The notes under the pieces are model-generated. The model was given only the letters and a program-made list of their open reading frames with translations. It made no database searches and had not been told where the DNA came from. The position numbers were made by a program, and so were the translations under genes. This document shows, in pieces, positions 1 through 9,988 of a stretch of 56,195 nucleotides of DNA; position 1 is the first letter of the stretch, and each line of letters begins with the position of its first letter. Source of the stretch: DATFLL01 sp035267785 (lineage in GTDB: Bacteria; Pseudomonadota; Gammaproteobacteria; DATFLL01); NCBI GenBank assembly GCA_035267785.1, contig DATFLL010000131.1, forward strand, positions 1-56,195. The letters are read 5' to 3'.

Positions 1-418
1 TGTTGGCGTGGTGTTCGAGCTCGGTGATGAGGACTTCATCGCCCTTGCGCAGGTGTACCCGACCGTAGCTTTGGGCGACCAGGTTGATGGCCTCGGTGGT
101 GCCGCGCACGAACACGACCTCGCGGCTCTCGGGTGCGTTGATGAAGGCACGCACCTTCTCGCGCGCCTCCTCGTAGGCGGCGGTGATGCGTTCGCTGAGG
201 GTGTGCGCGCCGCGGTGCACGTTGGAATAGTCCCGCCCGTAGTACTGGGCGATGGTGTCCAGGACCGTCTGCGGCTTCTGGGCCGTGGCCCCGTTGTCCA
301 GGTACACGAGAGGCTTGCCGTGCACCTCCTGGTGCAATGCGGGAAAGTCCGCGCGGAGGCGTTCGACGTCCAGCGCCGGCGCGCCGGCGGGTGCCATCTT
401 GTCCGTGGCCGTGCTCAT
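1..418 (-). CDS. sufS: SufS cysteine desulfurase, N-terminal part (cut by window edge)
   Basis: PLP-dependent cysteine desulfurase that takes sulfur from cysteine for Fe-S cluster assembly on SufBCD. Only the first ~139 residues lie in the window. They contain the family motifs YLDNGATAQKP (about residue 41), NVHRGAHTLSERIT (about 66) and FVRGTTEAINLVA, and the sequence runs off the edge in ITELEHHAN, just before the expected PLP and catalytic residues. The ATG overlaps the sufD stop codon (ATGA), so the gene is the fourth cistron of sufBCDS and probably translationally coupled. The catalytic Cys and Lys are outside the window. IscS is less likely given the context and motifs. Confidence 0.95.
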   Translation of the reverse strand, partial: MSTATDKMAPAGAPALDVERLRADFPALHQEVHGKPLVYLDNGATAQKPQTVLDTIAQYYGRDYSNVHRGAHTLSERITAAYEEAREKVRAFINAPESREVVFVRGTTEAINLVAQSYGRVHLRKGDEVLITELEHHAN

Positions 419-1766
419 AGCACCTCCTCGAGCGACCGGGCACCGAGCAGGCGCCCGGTGATCTGCTCCTGGAGCTGGTCATGGACCGGCTGCAGACCCA
501 TGCGCTCCAGGATGTCACTGGCAAAGGCGTAGACCAGCAGATTGCGCGCGAGTTCGTAGTCTATCGCGCGCGAGCGCAGATAGAACAGGGCGTCGGCGTC
601 GAGCTGGCCGACGGTGGCGCCGTGGGAGCACTTCACGTCGTCGGCGTAGATCTCCAGCTGCGGGCGGCTGTCGGCTTCGGCGTGCTCGGACAGGAGCAGG
701 TTGTTATTGCGCTGCTCGGCGTCGGTGTGCTGTGCATCGGGCGAGACGATCACCCGGCCGCTGAAGACCGTGCGCGAACGCCCATCCAGTACGCCCTTGT
801 ACCACTGGCGGCTGGTGCCGTGCGGGCGCCGGTGCTCGACGACGAGATGATTGTCCACGTGCTGGCGACCGTGCGTCAGGTTGAGACCGTTGAGGTGGCA
901 CTCGGCACCCTCGGCATCGAGCACGGCGTGCAGGTCGCTGCGCGCCAGGCGCGAGCCGAGGGCGACATTGTGACCGGTGTAACGGCTGTCGCGCCCCTGG
1001 TGCACGTGCAGGCCGGCCACGTGAAAGGACTGCTCGGCCTCGCGTTGGAGCTTGTAGTGCTCCACGCTCGCGTTGTCCTCCAACACGATTTCGGTCAGGG
1101 CGTTGGTCGCGTAGGCCCCGGTCTCAATGCCTGCCGCATAGGACTCGATCACGACGGCGCGGCTGCCCGAGTCGGCCACGACCACGTTGCGAAGATGCGC
1201 GGCTGCACCGTCCTCCGCCGAGTTTCCGGTGCACAACCCGGTAGAGAGATAGACGAGCTGGATTGGACGTTCGAGCTCGATATTGCGGCCGATGTGTACG
1301 TACGCACCGTCGGCGAACAACGCCGTATTGAGCGCCGCAAAACCATTGGCATCGTGCGCCGCATGGCGTCCCAGCACGGCTTCGAGTGCTCCGGGCCGCT
1401 CCTCGAGCGCGGCTGCCAGGCTGGAGACGGTCACACCCTTGGGCAGGCGCTCGACGTCGGACAACCGGGGATTGAGGCGGCCGTCGACGAACACGAGCCG
1501 GTACGCGCCGCCGAGCAGGTGCGGCTGCAGGGCGCGCTCGTCGACCGTGCCGGCCTCGCCGGGACCGGCCGGGCGCAGCCCGTGCTTGGCCAGCGCCTTG
1601 AGGTCGGTGTACTTCCAGGCCTCGTCGCGCGGGCCGGGCAGGCCGCGGTCCAGGAACCAGGCCAGGGCGTCGCGGCGCAGCCGGCCCAGCCACGGCGCGT
1701 CGCGCCCCGGCAGGCTGGATTCCAGGCGGCGAAAATCGCCGGCGTAGAGGTCGGTGTTGACGGCAT

Positions 1767-1770
<4 letters not shown>
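415..1770 (-). CDS. sufD: SufD, Fe-S scaffold complex subunit
   Basis: SufD pairs with SufB and the ATPase SufC in the cytosolic Fe-S assembly scaffold. The 451-residue product has the expected arrangement: an N-terminal helical part with the DEAWKYTDL segment near residue 50, a beta-helical core, and the C-terminal SufB/SufD signature around KCSHGATVGQLDADALFYL. Its start overlaps the sufC stop (ATGA) and its stop overlaps the sufS start (ATGA). Translation of C, D and S is therefore coupled. Length is normal for SufD and no damage was seen. Confidence 0.96.
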
Positions 1771-2567
<797 letters not shown>

Positions 2568-2587
2568 GCTCACGTTTACGTCTCCCA

Positions 2588-2760
2588 ATATGAGTGGCGA
2601 GCAGCGAGTGACGAGGTACGAGGGAAACAGTTACCAATTCTCGCGCCTCGAAACGTGTCACCTCGTCGTCGGATACGTCTCCTGATAACAATTAAGCTCC
2701 GTAGTTGAGTGACGAGTTGCGAGCAACGACGGAAGTTAGTTAGTCCTCGCTGCTCGAACC
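2588..2760. repeat. Dispersed GAGTGACGAGTTGCGAG-type repeat inside the suf operon
   Basis: The sufB-sufC gap holds degenerate copies of a short motif: agcGAGTGACGAGgtacgag near 2597-2617, GAGTGACGAGTTGCGAG at about 2706-2722, and inverse relatives (CTCGcTGCTCG) near 2745-2757. The same motif flanks the tRNA and rpoD at about 16560-16585 and 16793-16822. No ORF in the gap looks like a gene. This is a mobile-looking intergenic repeat that has entered an operon without separating its genes. Confidence 0.7.
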
Positions 2761-2775
2761 TCGGTCCGCGTACCT

Positions 2776-2802
2776 GCCGTCGGTTGCGCGCGCTTCGCGC
2801 GC

Positions 2803-2814
<12 letters not shown>
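2776..2814. other. Long hairpin spanning the sufB stop codon
   Basis: Arms 2776-2786 (GCCGTCGGTTG) and 2804-2814 pair over 11 bp. After one mismatch, six more G-C pairs follow (2788-2793 with 2797-2802) around a 3-base loop. The sufB stop (2803-2805) lies inside the stem. There is no T-tract, so a simple rho-independent terminator is unlikely. It could stabilise or partly attenuate the sufB mRNA ahead of sufCDS. Confidence 0.65.
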
Positions 2815-4251
<1,437 letters not shown>

Positions 4252-4401
4252 TGATGCCTCCACGCGATTGCAGTGTGGAGCCGGGAGACAGGTCGGCGTA
4301 GCGCTCCGCAGGCGGCGGATTGGGCCGCCCCCGGTGCGGCCCTGATCTTCGGCAGGGTCGCGTGCGGGCCCGTTCGAGTACCCGCAAAGCCGACGGGGTT
4401 A

Positions 4402-4426
4402 ATACCCGACTAAATTAGTCAGGTAA
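4402..4426. promoter_or_regulatory. IscR type-1-like operator, proximal to sufB
   Basis: The 25 bases fit the [2Fe-2S]-IscR consensus ATASYYGACTRWWWYAGTCRRSTAT at 24 of 25 positions, by eye. The core is GACTAAATTAGTC. It lies about 150 bases upstream of the sufB ATG. Binding of an Rrf2-family regulator would couple suf expression to Fe-S status or oxidative stress. The regulator gene is not in the window. Confidence 0.85.
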
Positions 4427-4435
4427 TAGGTTAAG

Positions 4436-4460
4436 ATATCCGACTATATCAGTCAACTTT
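4436..4460. promoter_or_regulatory. IscR type-1-like operator, distal to sufB, overlapping a -35-like TTGACT
   Basis: This second 25-base match has core GACTATATCAGTC and fits the IscR type-1 consensus at about 23 of 25 positions. Its centre is 34 bp from the first site, roughly three helical turns, so two dimers could bind the same face. On the minus strand the site contains TTGACT (4456-4451), a plausible -35 element for sufB, which would make bound IscR a repressor. No convincing -10 was found. Confidence 0.82.
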
Positions 4461-4516
4461 AATTGTCACTGGGATTATAGACGGCCGTCCGGGATTGCGC
4501 CCGGCCCGGCCGGGGC

Positions 4517-6976
4517 TCAGGTGGAGGCCTCGCCGGGCTCGGGGCCCGGCTCCGGGTTGGGCCGGCGGGACTCGGGCATGTTCACATCGCGCACGTGCAG
4601 GTCGCGCTGCGGGAAGGGGATCTCGACGCCGTGCTCGCGGAAGGCGGCATCGATGGCGAAGTTTACCTCGCTGATGAAGCTCAGGCGCTCGTCGATGTTC
4701 TGGATGTGACAGCGCAGCTCGAAGTTCAATGAGCTGTCGCCGAACTCGCGAAACAGGACCATCGGTTTGGGCGCGCTGCCGTCGGTAATGACGCTGGGGT
4801 GCTTGTTCGCGATGTCCAGGAGTATCTCGTTGACCTTGGCGGTGTCGCTGCCGTAGGCCACTCCCACCGCGACGCGTGCGCGCCCGCGCGCATCGTAGAG
4901 CATCCAGTTGGTGACCTGGCTGGAAATGAGCTCGGAGTTGGGCACGATGACGTCCGCGCGATCGAAGGTCTGTATCTGTGTCGAGCGGATACGGATACGC
5001 TTGACGTAGCCCTCCGTGCCGCCGACCACGATCCAGTCGCCTGTCTTGATGGGGCGCTCGAACAGCAGGATGAGGCCCGAGACAAAGTTGTTGACGATAT
5101 TCTGCAGGCCGAAACCGATACCGACCGACAACGCGCCGGCGATGATGGCGAGGTGGCTGAAGTCCACGCCGGTGACGCCGAGGCCGACCAGCAGCGCGAC
5201 GCCGATACCGATGTAGCCGGCCATGGTGACGACGGCCTCGCGGGCGCCGCGGTCCATGTGGGTCTTGAGAATCCACTTGCGTTCCAGGCGGGTACGGAAC
5301 CAGCCCGTCAGGGTGAACAGCAGCGCGAAGGCGATCACGGCCAGCAGGATCCGCTCCGGGACGATCTTCAGCGAGCCGACGGCGAAGCCGTCGATGAGCC
5401 AGCCTTGCACCTGCTGCAGCGCCGTCTCGGAGATGCCCCACAGGCGCAGCGCGGCCAGTGCGAACGCCGCCCACAGCGAGACGGTGGTGGTCACCCGCAG
5501 CCAGACCAGACCGGGGAAGTGATCGCCGGACTTCAGCCCGAGCACCGAGCGCAGCGCGCGCTGCCAGCGCCGCCGGCCGCGGTCCAGGCCGTCGAACATC
5601 TCGGCCAGCAGACGGCTGAACAACACGAGCATACCCAGCGCGAACAGGGTGCCGACGACCGCCCGCAGAATAGTCACCGACAGGTTGCGGTAGCCCAGCC
5701 ATTCAGTGACCAGCGTCGCCAGCAGCACCAGGTACAGCCCGGCGCGCAGCCACCGGGTGCCGGCCAGCCCCGGCATGCGGCCGAACAGCCAGACGGCCCA
5801 CGCGAGATTCAGGATGAAGATCGCCGCGAATACACCCCGGGCCAGCAGCAGTGCCGGCGCGGGCAGGCTCTGCGCCAAGATCGTCGAGAACAGCAGATAA
5901 CCCAGAAAGGCCAGCAGCACGAACACCTTCAGGCGCCGAGCCAACTGTTTGGCCGTGTGCGTCGGGTAGTCCAGGAAGGGGCGGCCCGGCGGACAGGGGG
6001 CGAGGAACAGATGGATCAGCGTCACCAGCAGGAAATATACCGGCAGGCCGTAGGCGACCACGCTGATGAACGGGACCGGACTTACGTCGTTTGTGACGGC
6101 CAAAAAGAATATCGCCGCAGCCCCGCTCAGCAGCAGGTGCGGTGCATAGTGTCCGAAGGTCGTTACCAGGGCGCGGTTGAAGCGGCTGGAGAAGTTGCGA
6201 TCCCATTGACGCCGTTCCACCCAGGCCAGTGCGCGCCGGCGCAGCGCGTAGGCGAACAGGCCGACGACGACCAATATGGCGCCCAGAATGCCCAGCTGGT
6301 ATGCCTCGACGTCACTCAGGCCGGAGTTCATGAGCAAGAAGGTCTTGGTCGAGGTGAGCCACGCCGCAGGCTGCTGCCAGTTGTCCTTGAGCAGGGCGAT
6401 GAAGCTCGGCCCGCGGGTGAGCAGGCGCTGGGCGAGCAGGTCCTTCTGCTGCTGGCTGATGCTGGTGATGGCATCGTCGGTGCGCAGCAGCAGCAGGCGG
6501 CAGTTGGCCAGGCGTTTTTCCAGCGCGTCCTGCTGCGCGGCCAGAGTGCGCCGCTTGCGGGTGACGTCTGCGGCCTCGCTCTTGACCGGCGGACCGAGGC
6601 TCTTGATGTCGGCGCTCACCCCCTGGAGGCTCTCGTCAGTGGTCGAGACGCACTCGGCCGCACCGGCCTTGACCTCGTTTACCTCGCGCGCCCAGCGCTT
6701 GAGCAGGTCTTCGCTGCGGCTGCCGCGTTTGATTTGGGGCTCGAGGCGATCCATGCGCTTGTCGAGCGCCTGCACCTTCGCGTCTTCGTTTGCGTTTTGG
6801 TCCGTTGCGCCCGCACTGCCCTGTGCGTTGGCCGCCAGGGGTGCGGCGGCGAGTAGCGCCAAGCACAGTGCCGCTAACCAGACATAGGCACCGTGCACCG
6901 AGCGTCGTCCCGCCCGCACTCGGGATGGCAGGCTCTGGCGCGAAGGGTCGGCAGGCGATGGTATCGATGCGGGCAT
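4517..6976 (-). CDS. Large MscS-family mechanosensitive channel with periplasmic DUF3772-like domain
   Basis: Predicted inner-membrane mechanosensitive channel of 819 residues. A signal peptide (LAALCLALLAAAPLAANA) is followed by a charged helical periplasmic region (about 55-200) resembling DUF3772. Multiple membrane helices follow, then the MscS core from about residue 587: a glycine/alanine-rich pore helix (GALSVGIGFGLQNIVNNFVS), the ERPIKTGDWI motif and a soluble beta and alpha/beta domain. The last 15 residues are Pro/Glu rich. The start at 6976 gives a clean signal peptide; the upstream in-frame extension lacks coding character. It is a MscK/MscM-type large channel rather than short MscS, and which paralogue cannot be decided. 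It ends only 57 bases from the sufB operators, so it shares no operon with suf. Confidence 0.9.
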   Translation of the reverse strand: MPASIPSPADPSRQSLPSRVRAGRRSVHGAYVWLAALCLALLAAAPLAANAQGSAGATDQNANEDAKVQALDKRMDRLEPQIKRGSRSEDLLKRWAREVNEVKAGAAECVSTTDESLQGVSADIKSLGPPVKSEAADVTRKRRTLAAQQDALEKRLANCRLLLLRTDDAITSISQQQKDLLAQRLLTRGPSFIALLKDNWQQPAAWLTSTKTFLLMNSGLSDVEAYQLGILGAILVVVGLFAYALRRRALAWVERRQWDRNFSSRFNRALVTTFGHYAPHLLLSGAAAIFFLAVTNDVSPVPFISVVAYGLPVYFLLVTLIHLFLAPCPPGRPFLDYPTHTAKQLARRLKVFVLLAFLGYLLFSTILAQSLPAPALLLARGVFAAIFILNLAWAVWLFGRMPGLAGTRWLRAGLYLVLLATLVTEWLGYRNLSVTILRAVVGTLFALGMLVLFSRLLAEMFDGLDRGRRRWQRALRSVLGLKSGDHFPGLVWLRVTTTVSLWAAFALAALRLWGISETALQQVQGWLIDGFAVGSLKIVPERILLAVIAFALLFTLTGWFRTRLERKWILKTHMDRGAREAVVTMAGYIGIGVALLVGLGVTGVDFSHLAIIAGALSVGIGFGLQNIVNNFVSGLILLFERPIKTGDWIVVGGTEGYVKRIRIRSTQIQTFDRADVIVPNSELISSQVTNWMLYDARGRARVAVGVAYGSDTAKVNEILLDIANKHPSVITDGSAPKPMVLFREFGDSSLNFELRCHIQNIDERLSFISEVNFAIDAAFREHGVEIPFPQRDLHVRDVNMPESRRPNPEPGPEPGEAST

Positions 6977-7088
6977 GGGTGTCCTGAGCACGGTGCGGGC
7001 GTGGCTATAGGGTAGGGTATCGCGGTATCGGCGACAATGGCGTACGTGCGCGGCCCGGTATCTCCCGGGGGCATCGCCCGGCGGTATG

Positions 7089-7637
7089 CTAGGTCGCCTG
7101 TTCGGGAACGGGGGCGCGCTCGGCGGGTGACAGGGCCGCCGTGCGCAGCAGACCGACGACCGTCTTGGCATCGGTGTATTCGCCCGAGGCCGCCAGATGA
7201 ACGGCTTCCTCCAGGGCGAGCCAATGGATCTCGAAGACCTCGTGGGGCTCGGCCCGGGCCGCCACCGGGCGCAGGCCGGTGGCCAGGTACAGGTACACGC
7301 GTTCGGTGAATACCCCGGGCGAGCTGACGATCTCTCCCAGCGCACGCCAGTGATTGGCCCCGACGCCCGCCTCTTCGGCCAGTTCCCGCTGCGCCGTGGT
7401 CAGCGGCGGTTCGCGCGCATCGATCTTCCCGGCCGGCAGTTCCCACAGCCAGCCGCCCACGGCGTGGCGGTACTGGTGCAACAGACACACCCGGCCCGCT
7501 TCGTCCAGAGCCACCGTGGCCGCGCCGCCGGGGTGAGAGACGATCTCCATCTCGAAGCGTTCGCCGTTCGGGAGAGTGACCGGCTCGATGCGCAGGGAGA
7601 CGATGCGACCTTCGTAAATCGTGTTTGATCCGCTCAC
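7089..7637 (-). CDS. Nudix hydrolase, ADP-ribose pyrophosphatase-like
   Basis: Predicted to hydrolyse nucleoside diphosphate derivatives such as ADP-ribose. The 182-residue protein has a perfect Nudix box of the form G-x5-E-x7-REL-x-EE-x-GV, starting at GKIDAREPP about residue 73. The pattern ending in LWELPAGKID just before it is typical of ADP-ribose pyrophosphatases (NudF/ADPRase). The GTG start at 7637 is chosen because AAAGGAAA lies just upstream and the N-terminus SGSNTIYEGRIVSL fits the family. The longer in-frame upstream sequence is not protein-like. The exact substrate is not provable from sequence. Confidence 0.9.
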   Translation of the reverse strand: MSGSNTIYEGRIVSLRIEPVTLPNGERFEMEIVSHPGGAATVALDEAGRVCLLHQYRHAVGGWLWELPAGKIDAREPPLTTAQRELAEEAGVGANHWRALGEIVSSPGVFTERVYLYLATGLRPVAARAEPHEVFEIHWLALEEAVHLAASGEYTDAKTVVGLLRTAALSPAERAPVPEQAT

Positions 7638-7651
7638 GGGGTTTCCTTTAA

Positions 7652-7715
7652 AGTGCCGCGGCCCGGCGGGCAGGGACCAAGGGACAGCCCCCTCCGAAGC
7701 GGGGCGGGCGGCACT
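7652..7715 (-). other. Structured 5' leader of the Nudix gene (possible)
   Basis: An 8-bp closing stem (AGTGCCGC 7652-7659 with GCGGCACT 7708-7715) encloses a GC-rich segment with an inner CCCC/GGGG pairing. On the minus strand it ends next to the gene's Shine-Dalgarno sequence AAAGGAA. No TPP-riboswitch core or other known riboswitch motif was recognised. Confidence 0.4.
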
Positions 7716-7882
7716 GGAATATAGAATAGTGTGTATACCATCACAATTCATAGCGTTGAATTCGAGCGCTGGTGGCCTATACCTCACTAATAGAGCATGG
7801 CACTGCGGCGTCCGGATTTTGCATGGGAATCTTGCAAGGGGCCTGTCGCGTATCCTCGAACGGCGTCGCATAGGAGGTCAGC

Positions 7883-8389
7883 ATGAACCGGCGATTGTTT
7901 TTCCTCTTCCCTACCGCCATCCAGGTACGTTCCGTCGTCAGTGAGCTGCGCGAAGCCGGCGTCGGAGTCGAGCACATCCATGCAGTGGCGCGAAAGGGCG
8001 CCACCGTCGGCGGTCTGCCGGTCGCCACGCCCCAGCAGCGGCGCGACACGGCTCGCCGCGTCGAACGCTGGCTGTGGCGAGCCAACCTCGGCGTCTTTGC
8101 CCTCGCCTTGCTGCTCCTGCTGGGGTTCGTCGTGGACGGCCATCCGCAGTGGGCCTGGGTGCCCCTGCTGCTGATGCTGGCGACCTTCGTGGCGGGCGAG
8201 CGCTTCAGCACCCAGGTTCCCAACACCCACCTGGACGAGTTCGCCGATGCCCTGGATCACGGCGAGATCCTGGTGATGGTCGACGTGCCCAAACGGCGGG
8301 TCGGCGAGATCGAATCCCTGATCCACCGTCGCCACCCGGAGGCGACAGTCGGGGGCGTCGGCTGGGCCGTCGGGGCCCTCGGTATCTGA
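7883..8389 (+). CDS. Small membrane protein with two helices, unknown function
   Basis: The 168-residue protein starts behind a strong AGGAGG. Residues 1-45 form an alpha/beta segment (RLFFLFPTAIQVRSVVSEL..AGV..EHIHAVAR). Two adjacent hydrophobic helices follow (about 66-83 and 90-105), then a C-terminal segment ending IESLIHRRHPEATVGGVGW. The N- and C-terminal halves look like the split alpha/beta parts of general-stress GSP17M/DUF1269-type proteins with a membrane hairpin inserted, but this is a weak resemblance. It is convergent with the ybgA-like gene and transcribed away from the Nudix gene, 245 bases apart. Function unknown. Confidence 0.75.
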   Translation: MNRRLFFLFPTAIQVRSVVSELREAGVGVEHIHAVARKGATVGGLPVATPQQRRDTARRVERWLWRANLGVFALALLLLLGFVVDGHPQWAWVPLLLMLATFVAGERFSTQVPNTHLDEFADALDHGEILVMVDVPKRRVGEIESLIHRRHPEATVGGVGWAVGALGI

Positions 8390-8426
8390 TTTCCCCGACC
8401 TGATATCCCGCGCCCGCCGGGGCGGC

Positions 8427-9398
8427 TCAGATATCGTTGCGCAGCATCAGCTCCTCGGGATGGGGACTGAGATAGTGTTGGCGCAGCAGATAAGTATTGG
8501 GGGAGCGGCGCAGGTGGTGGCGCAGCAGGGTCAGCGGTACCACGAGCGGCACCCGCCCGCGGCGGTAGGCGTCGATGAGGCCGAGCAGCTCCTCCTTGTC
8601 GGCGCGGTCGAGGTTTTTTTTCAAATAACCCATCAGGTGCATGAGCACGTTGCTGTGGCGCTTGCGCGTCGCCGGCCGTTCCAGCGCGGCCATGAGCGCA
8701 CGGATGTAGCGCCCGCCCAACGCCTCGATGTCCTCCTTGCCCGCGTCGGCCACGAGCCGGCCCAGCGCCTGGTAGTGACGCTGCCCCCGCGTCATGACCA
8801 GGTATTTGTGTTCGGTGTGGAAATCGACCAGTCCCCGGGGCGTGAGCCCCTCGGCCGTGAGCCGCTGCCACCGGTGATGGACGTAGACCCGTTCGATGAA
8901 GTTCTCGCGCAGCACGGGGTCGGTGAGCCGGCCCTCCTCTTCGGTGGGCAGCAGGGGCAGTGCCTGCATGATGGCCTGGGCATAGATGCCGCGGCCGGCG
9001 TTGTTCGGCATGCCCCCGCCCTCGTCGTAGACCTTGACCCGTTCCATACCGCAACTCGGTGAGGCCCGTTTGAAGATGTATCCGCTGAGCTGGCCGAGCT
9101 CCCGTGCCATGCGCTGGCCGTAGTCGCGCAGCGCCTCGGTCACGTCGAGCGAGGGGTCCCTGACGCCGACCGCGCGCGGGTGCAGCGGGTCGCCGACCAG
9201 GCGGATCGGCGGGCGCGGCGTACCCAGGCCGATGGCCACCTCGGGGCAGATCGGCACGAACTCGAAGAACTGGCCCAGGGTCTGGGTGACGTAGCTGTTG
9301 TGCTTGTGTCCGCCGTCGAAGCGCACGCTCTGGCCGAGCAGACAGCTGCTTACACCGACCGGAATGCGAGGGAATTGGGGATGGCGGGATGGCATCAT
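8427..9398 (-). CDS. DUF523-DUF1722 (YbgA-family) protein
   Basis: Two fused conserved domains of unclear function. Residues 10-160 are DUF523-like, with conserved cysteines in GVSSCLLGQSVRFDGGHK, ICPEV and FKRASPSCG. These could bind a metal or Fe-S cluster (inference). Residues 180-320 are DUF1722/YbgA-like (HTEHKYLVM, SNVLMHLMGYLKKNLD, RGRVPLVVPLTLLRHH). YbgA-type genes often sit near photolyase genes; here no photolyase is present. The start is put at one of two adjacent ATGs (9398/9395) after the psiE stop. The in-frame extension to 9464 would overlap psiE and is unlikely. It probably shares a transcript with psiE, 13 bases upstream. Confidence 0.88.
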   Translation of the reverse strand: MMPSRHPQFPRIPVGVSSCLLGQSVRFDGGHKHNSYVTQTLGQFFEFVPICPEVAIGLGTPRPPIRLVGDPLHPRAVGVRDPSLDVTEALRDYGQRMARELGQLSGYIFKRASPSCGMERVKVYDEGGGMPNNAGRGIYAQAIMQALPLLPTEEEGRLTDPVLRENFIERVYVHHRWQRLTAEGLTPRGLVDFHTEHKYLVMTRGQRHYQALGRLVADAGKEDIEALGGRYIRALMAALERPATRKRHSNVLMHLMGYLKKNLDRADKEELLGLIDAYRRGRVPLVVPLTLLRHHLRRSPNTYLLRQHYLSPHPEELMLRNDI

Positions 9399-9411
9399 TA
9401 GAAGCGGTTTG

Positions 9412-9846
9412 CTATTCGCCCTCTTCCCGGCGCGCGGCCTGCCCGGCTTCGTCGTCCTTTTCATAGGGATAACGGACGTGGCCGTAGCGCACGACCAGCA
9501 CGGCGGCGGCCAAAATCAGCGTCGCAACGGACACGGCCAGTATCTGGCGCCAGTCCATTTCTTTCATGTCCAGGATCAGATAGCGGGCCAGGGCCACCAT
9601 GGCGATGTACATGGGCATGCGCACCGGGAGCTGGCCGGACTGCAGGTAGATGCCGACCATCGTCAGCACCTCCAGGTAAATGAACAACAGCAGCAGATCG
9701 GCCAGGCGTACGGTGCGCAGGTGCACCATATTGGCGATCTCGTGGCCGACCGCAATGATGGTGGCCACCGCGATGATGATGAGGCCGGCCTTTTCAATGA
9801 GCAGCAGGCTGCGGCTCAAGCGGTTGTGCTTCGTCTCTTGGGGCAT
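9412..9846 (-). CDS. PsiE-like phosphate-starvation-inducible membrane protein
   Basis: A 144-residue membrane protein with four hydrophobic segments (about 16-33, 42-62, 76-92, 103-122), matching PsiE-family size and topology. Typical sequence features are the IEKAGLIIIAVATIIAV helix, a LLLLFIYLEVLTMVGIYL helix and the PMYIAMVALARYLILD stretch. The C-terminus is charged. The start at 9846 has CAGGAG eight bases upstream. Its role in E. coli is unknown beyond induction by phosphate starvation. No Pho box was sought in detail, and none is obvious upstream. Confidence 0.85.
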   Translation of the reverse strand: MPQETKHNRLSRSLLLIEKAGLIIIAVATIIAVGHEIANMVHLRTVRLADLLLLFIYLEVLTMVGIYLQSGQLPVRMPMYIAMVALARYLILDMKEMDWRQILAVSVATLILAAAVLVVRYGHVRYPYEKDDEAGQAARREEGE

Positions 9847-9988
9847 GACACATGCTCCTGTTGCGGCGCCCGACTCCATTCTGCCACGGGCTGTGCGTCG
9901 ATGGCACGCTCATTGAGGCGGCCGGGCCGCGTTGCGTACCCGCAGGGCGCGTGATTAAATCGAAGTCCGCCCTCTACGGCACGCGCCC

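Noticed and set aside
1..418. Truncated sufS as a pseudogene
   Set aside because: The break is the window edge; the visible part is intact and in frame.
4799..6856. 685-codon open frame on the plus strand opposite the MscS-family gene
   Set aside because: It is an antisense shadow in high-GC DNA. Its composition (Gln, Asp, His, Arg rich, no domain pattern) is artefactual, whereas the minus strand has clear membrane and MscS motifs.
7641..7882. TPP riboswitch ahead of the Nudix gene (expected because similar genes can lie near thiC)
   Set aside because: The conserved THI-box core sequences are absent; only a generic GC-rich stem is seen.
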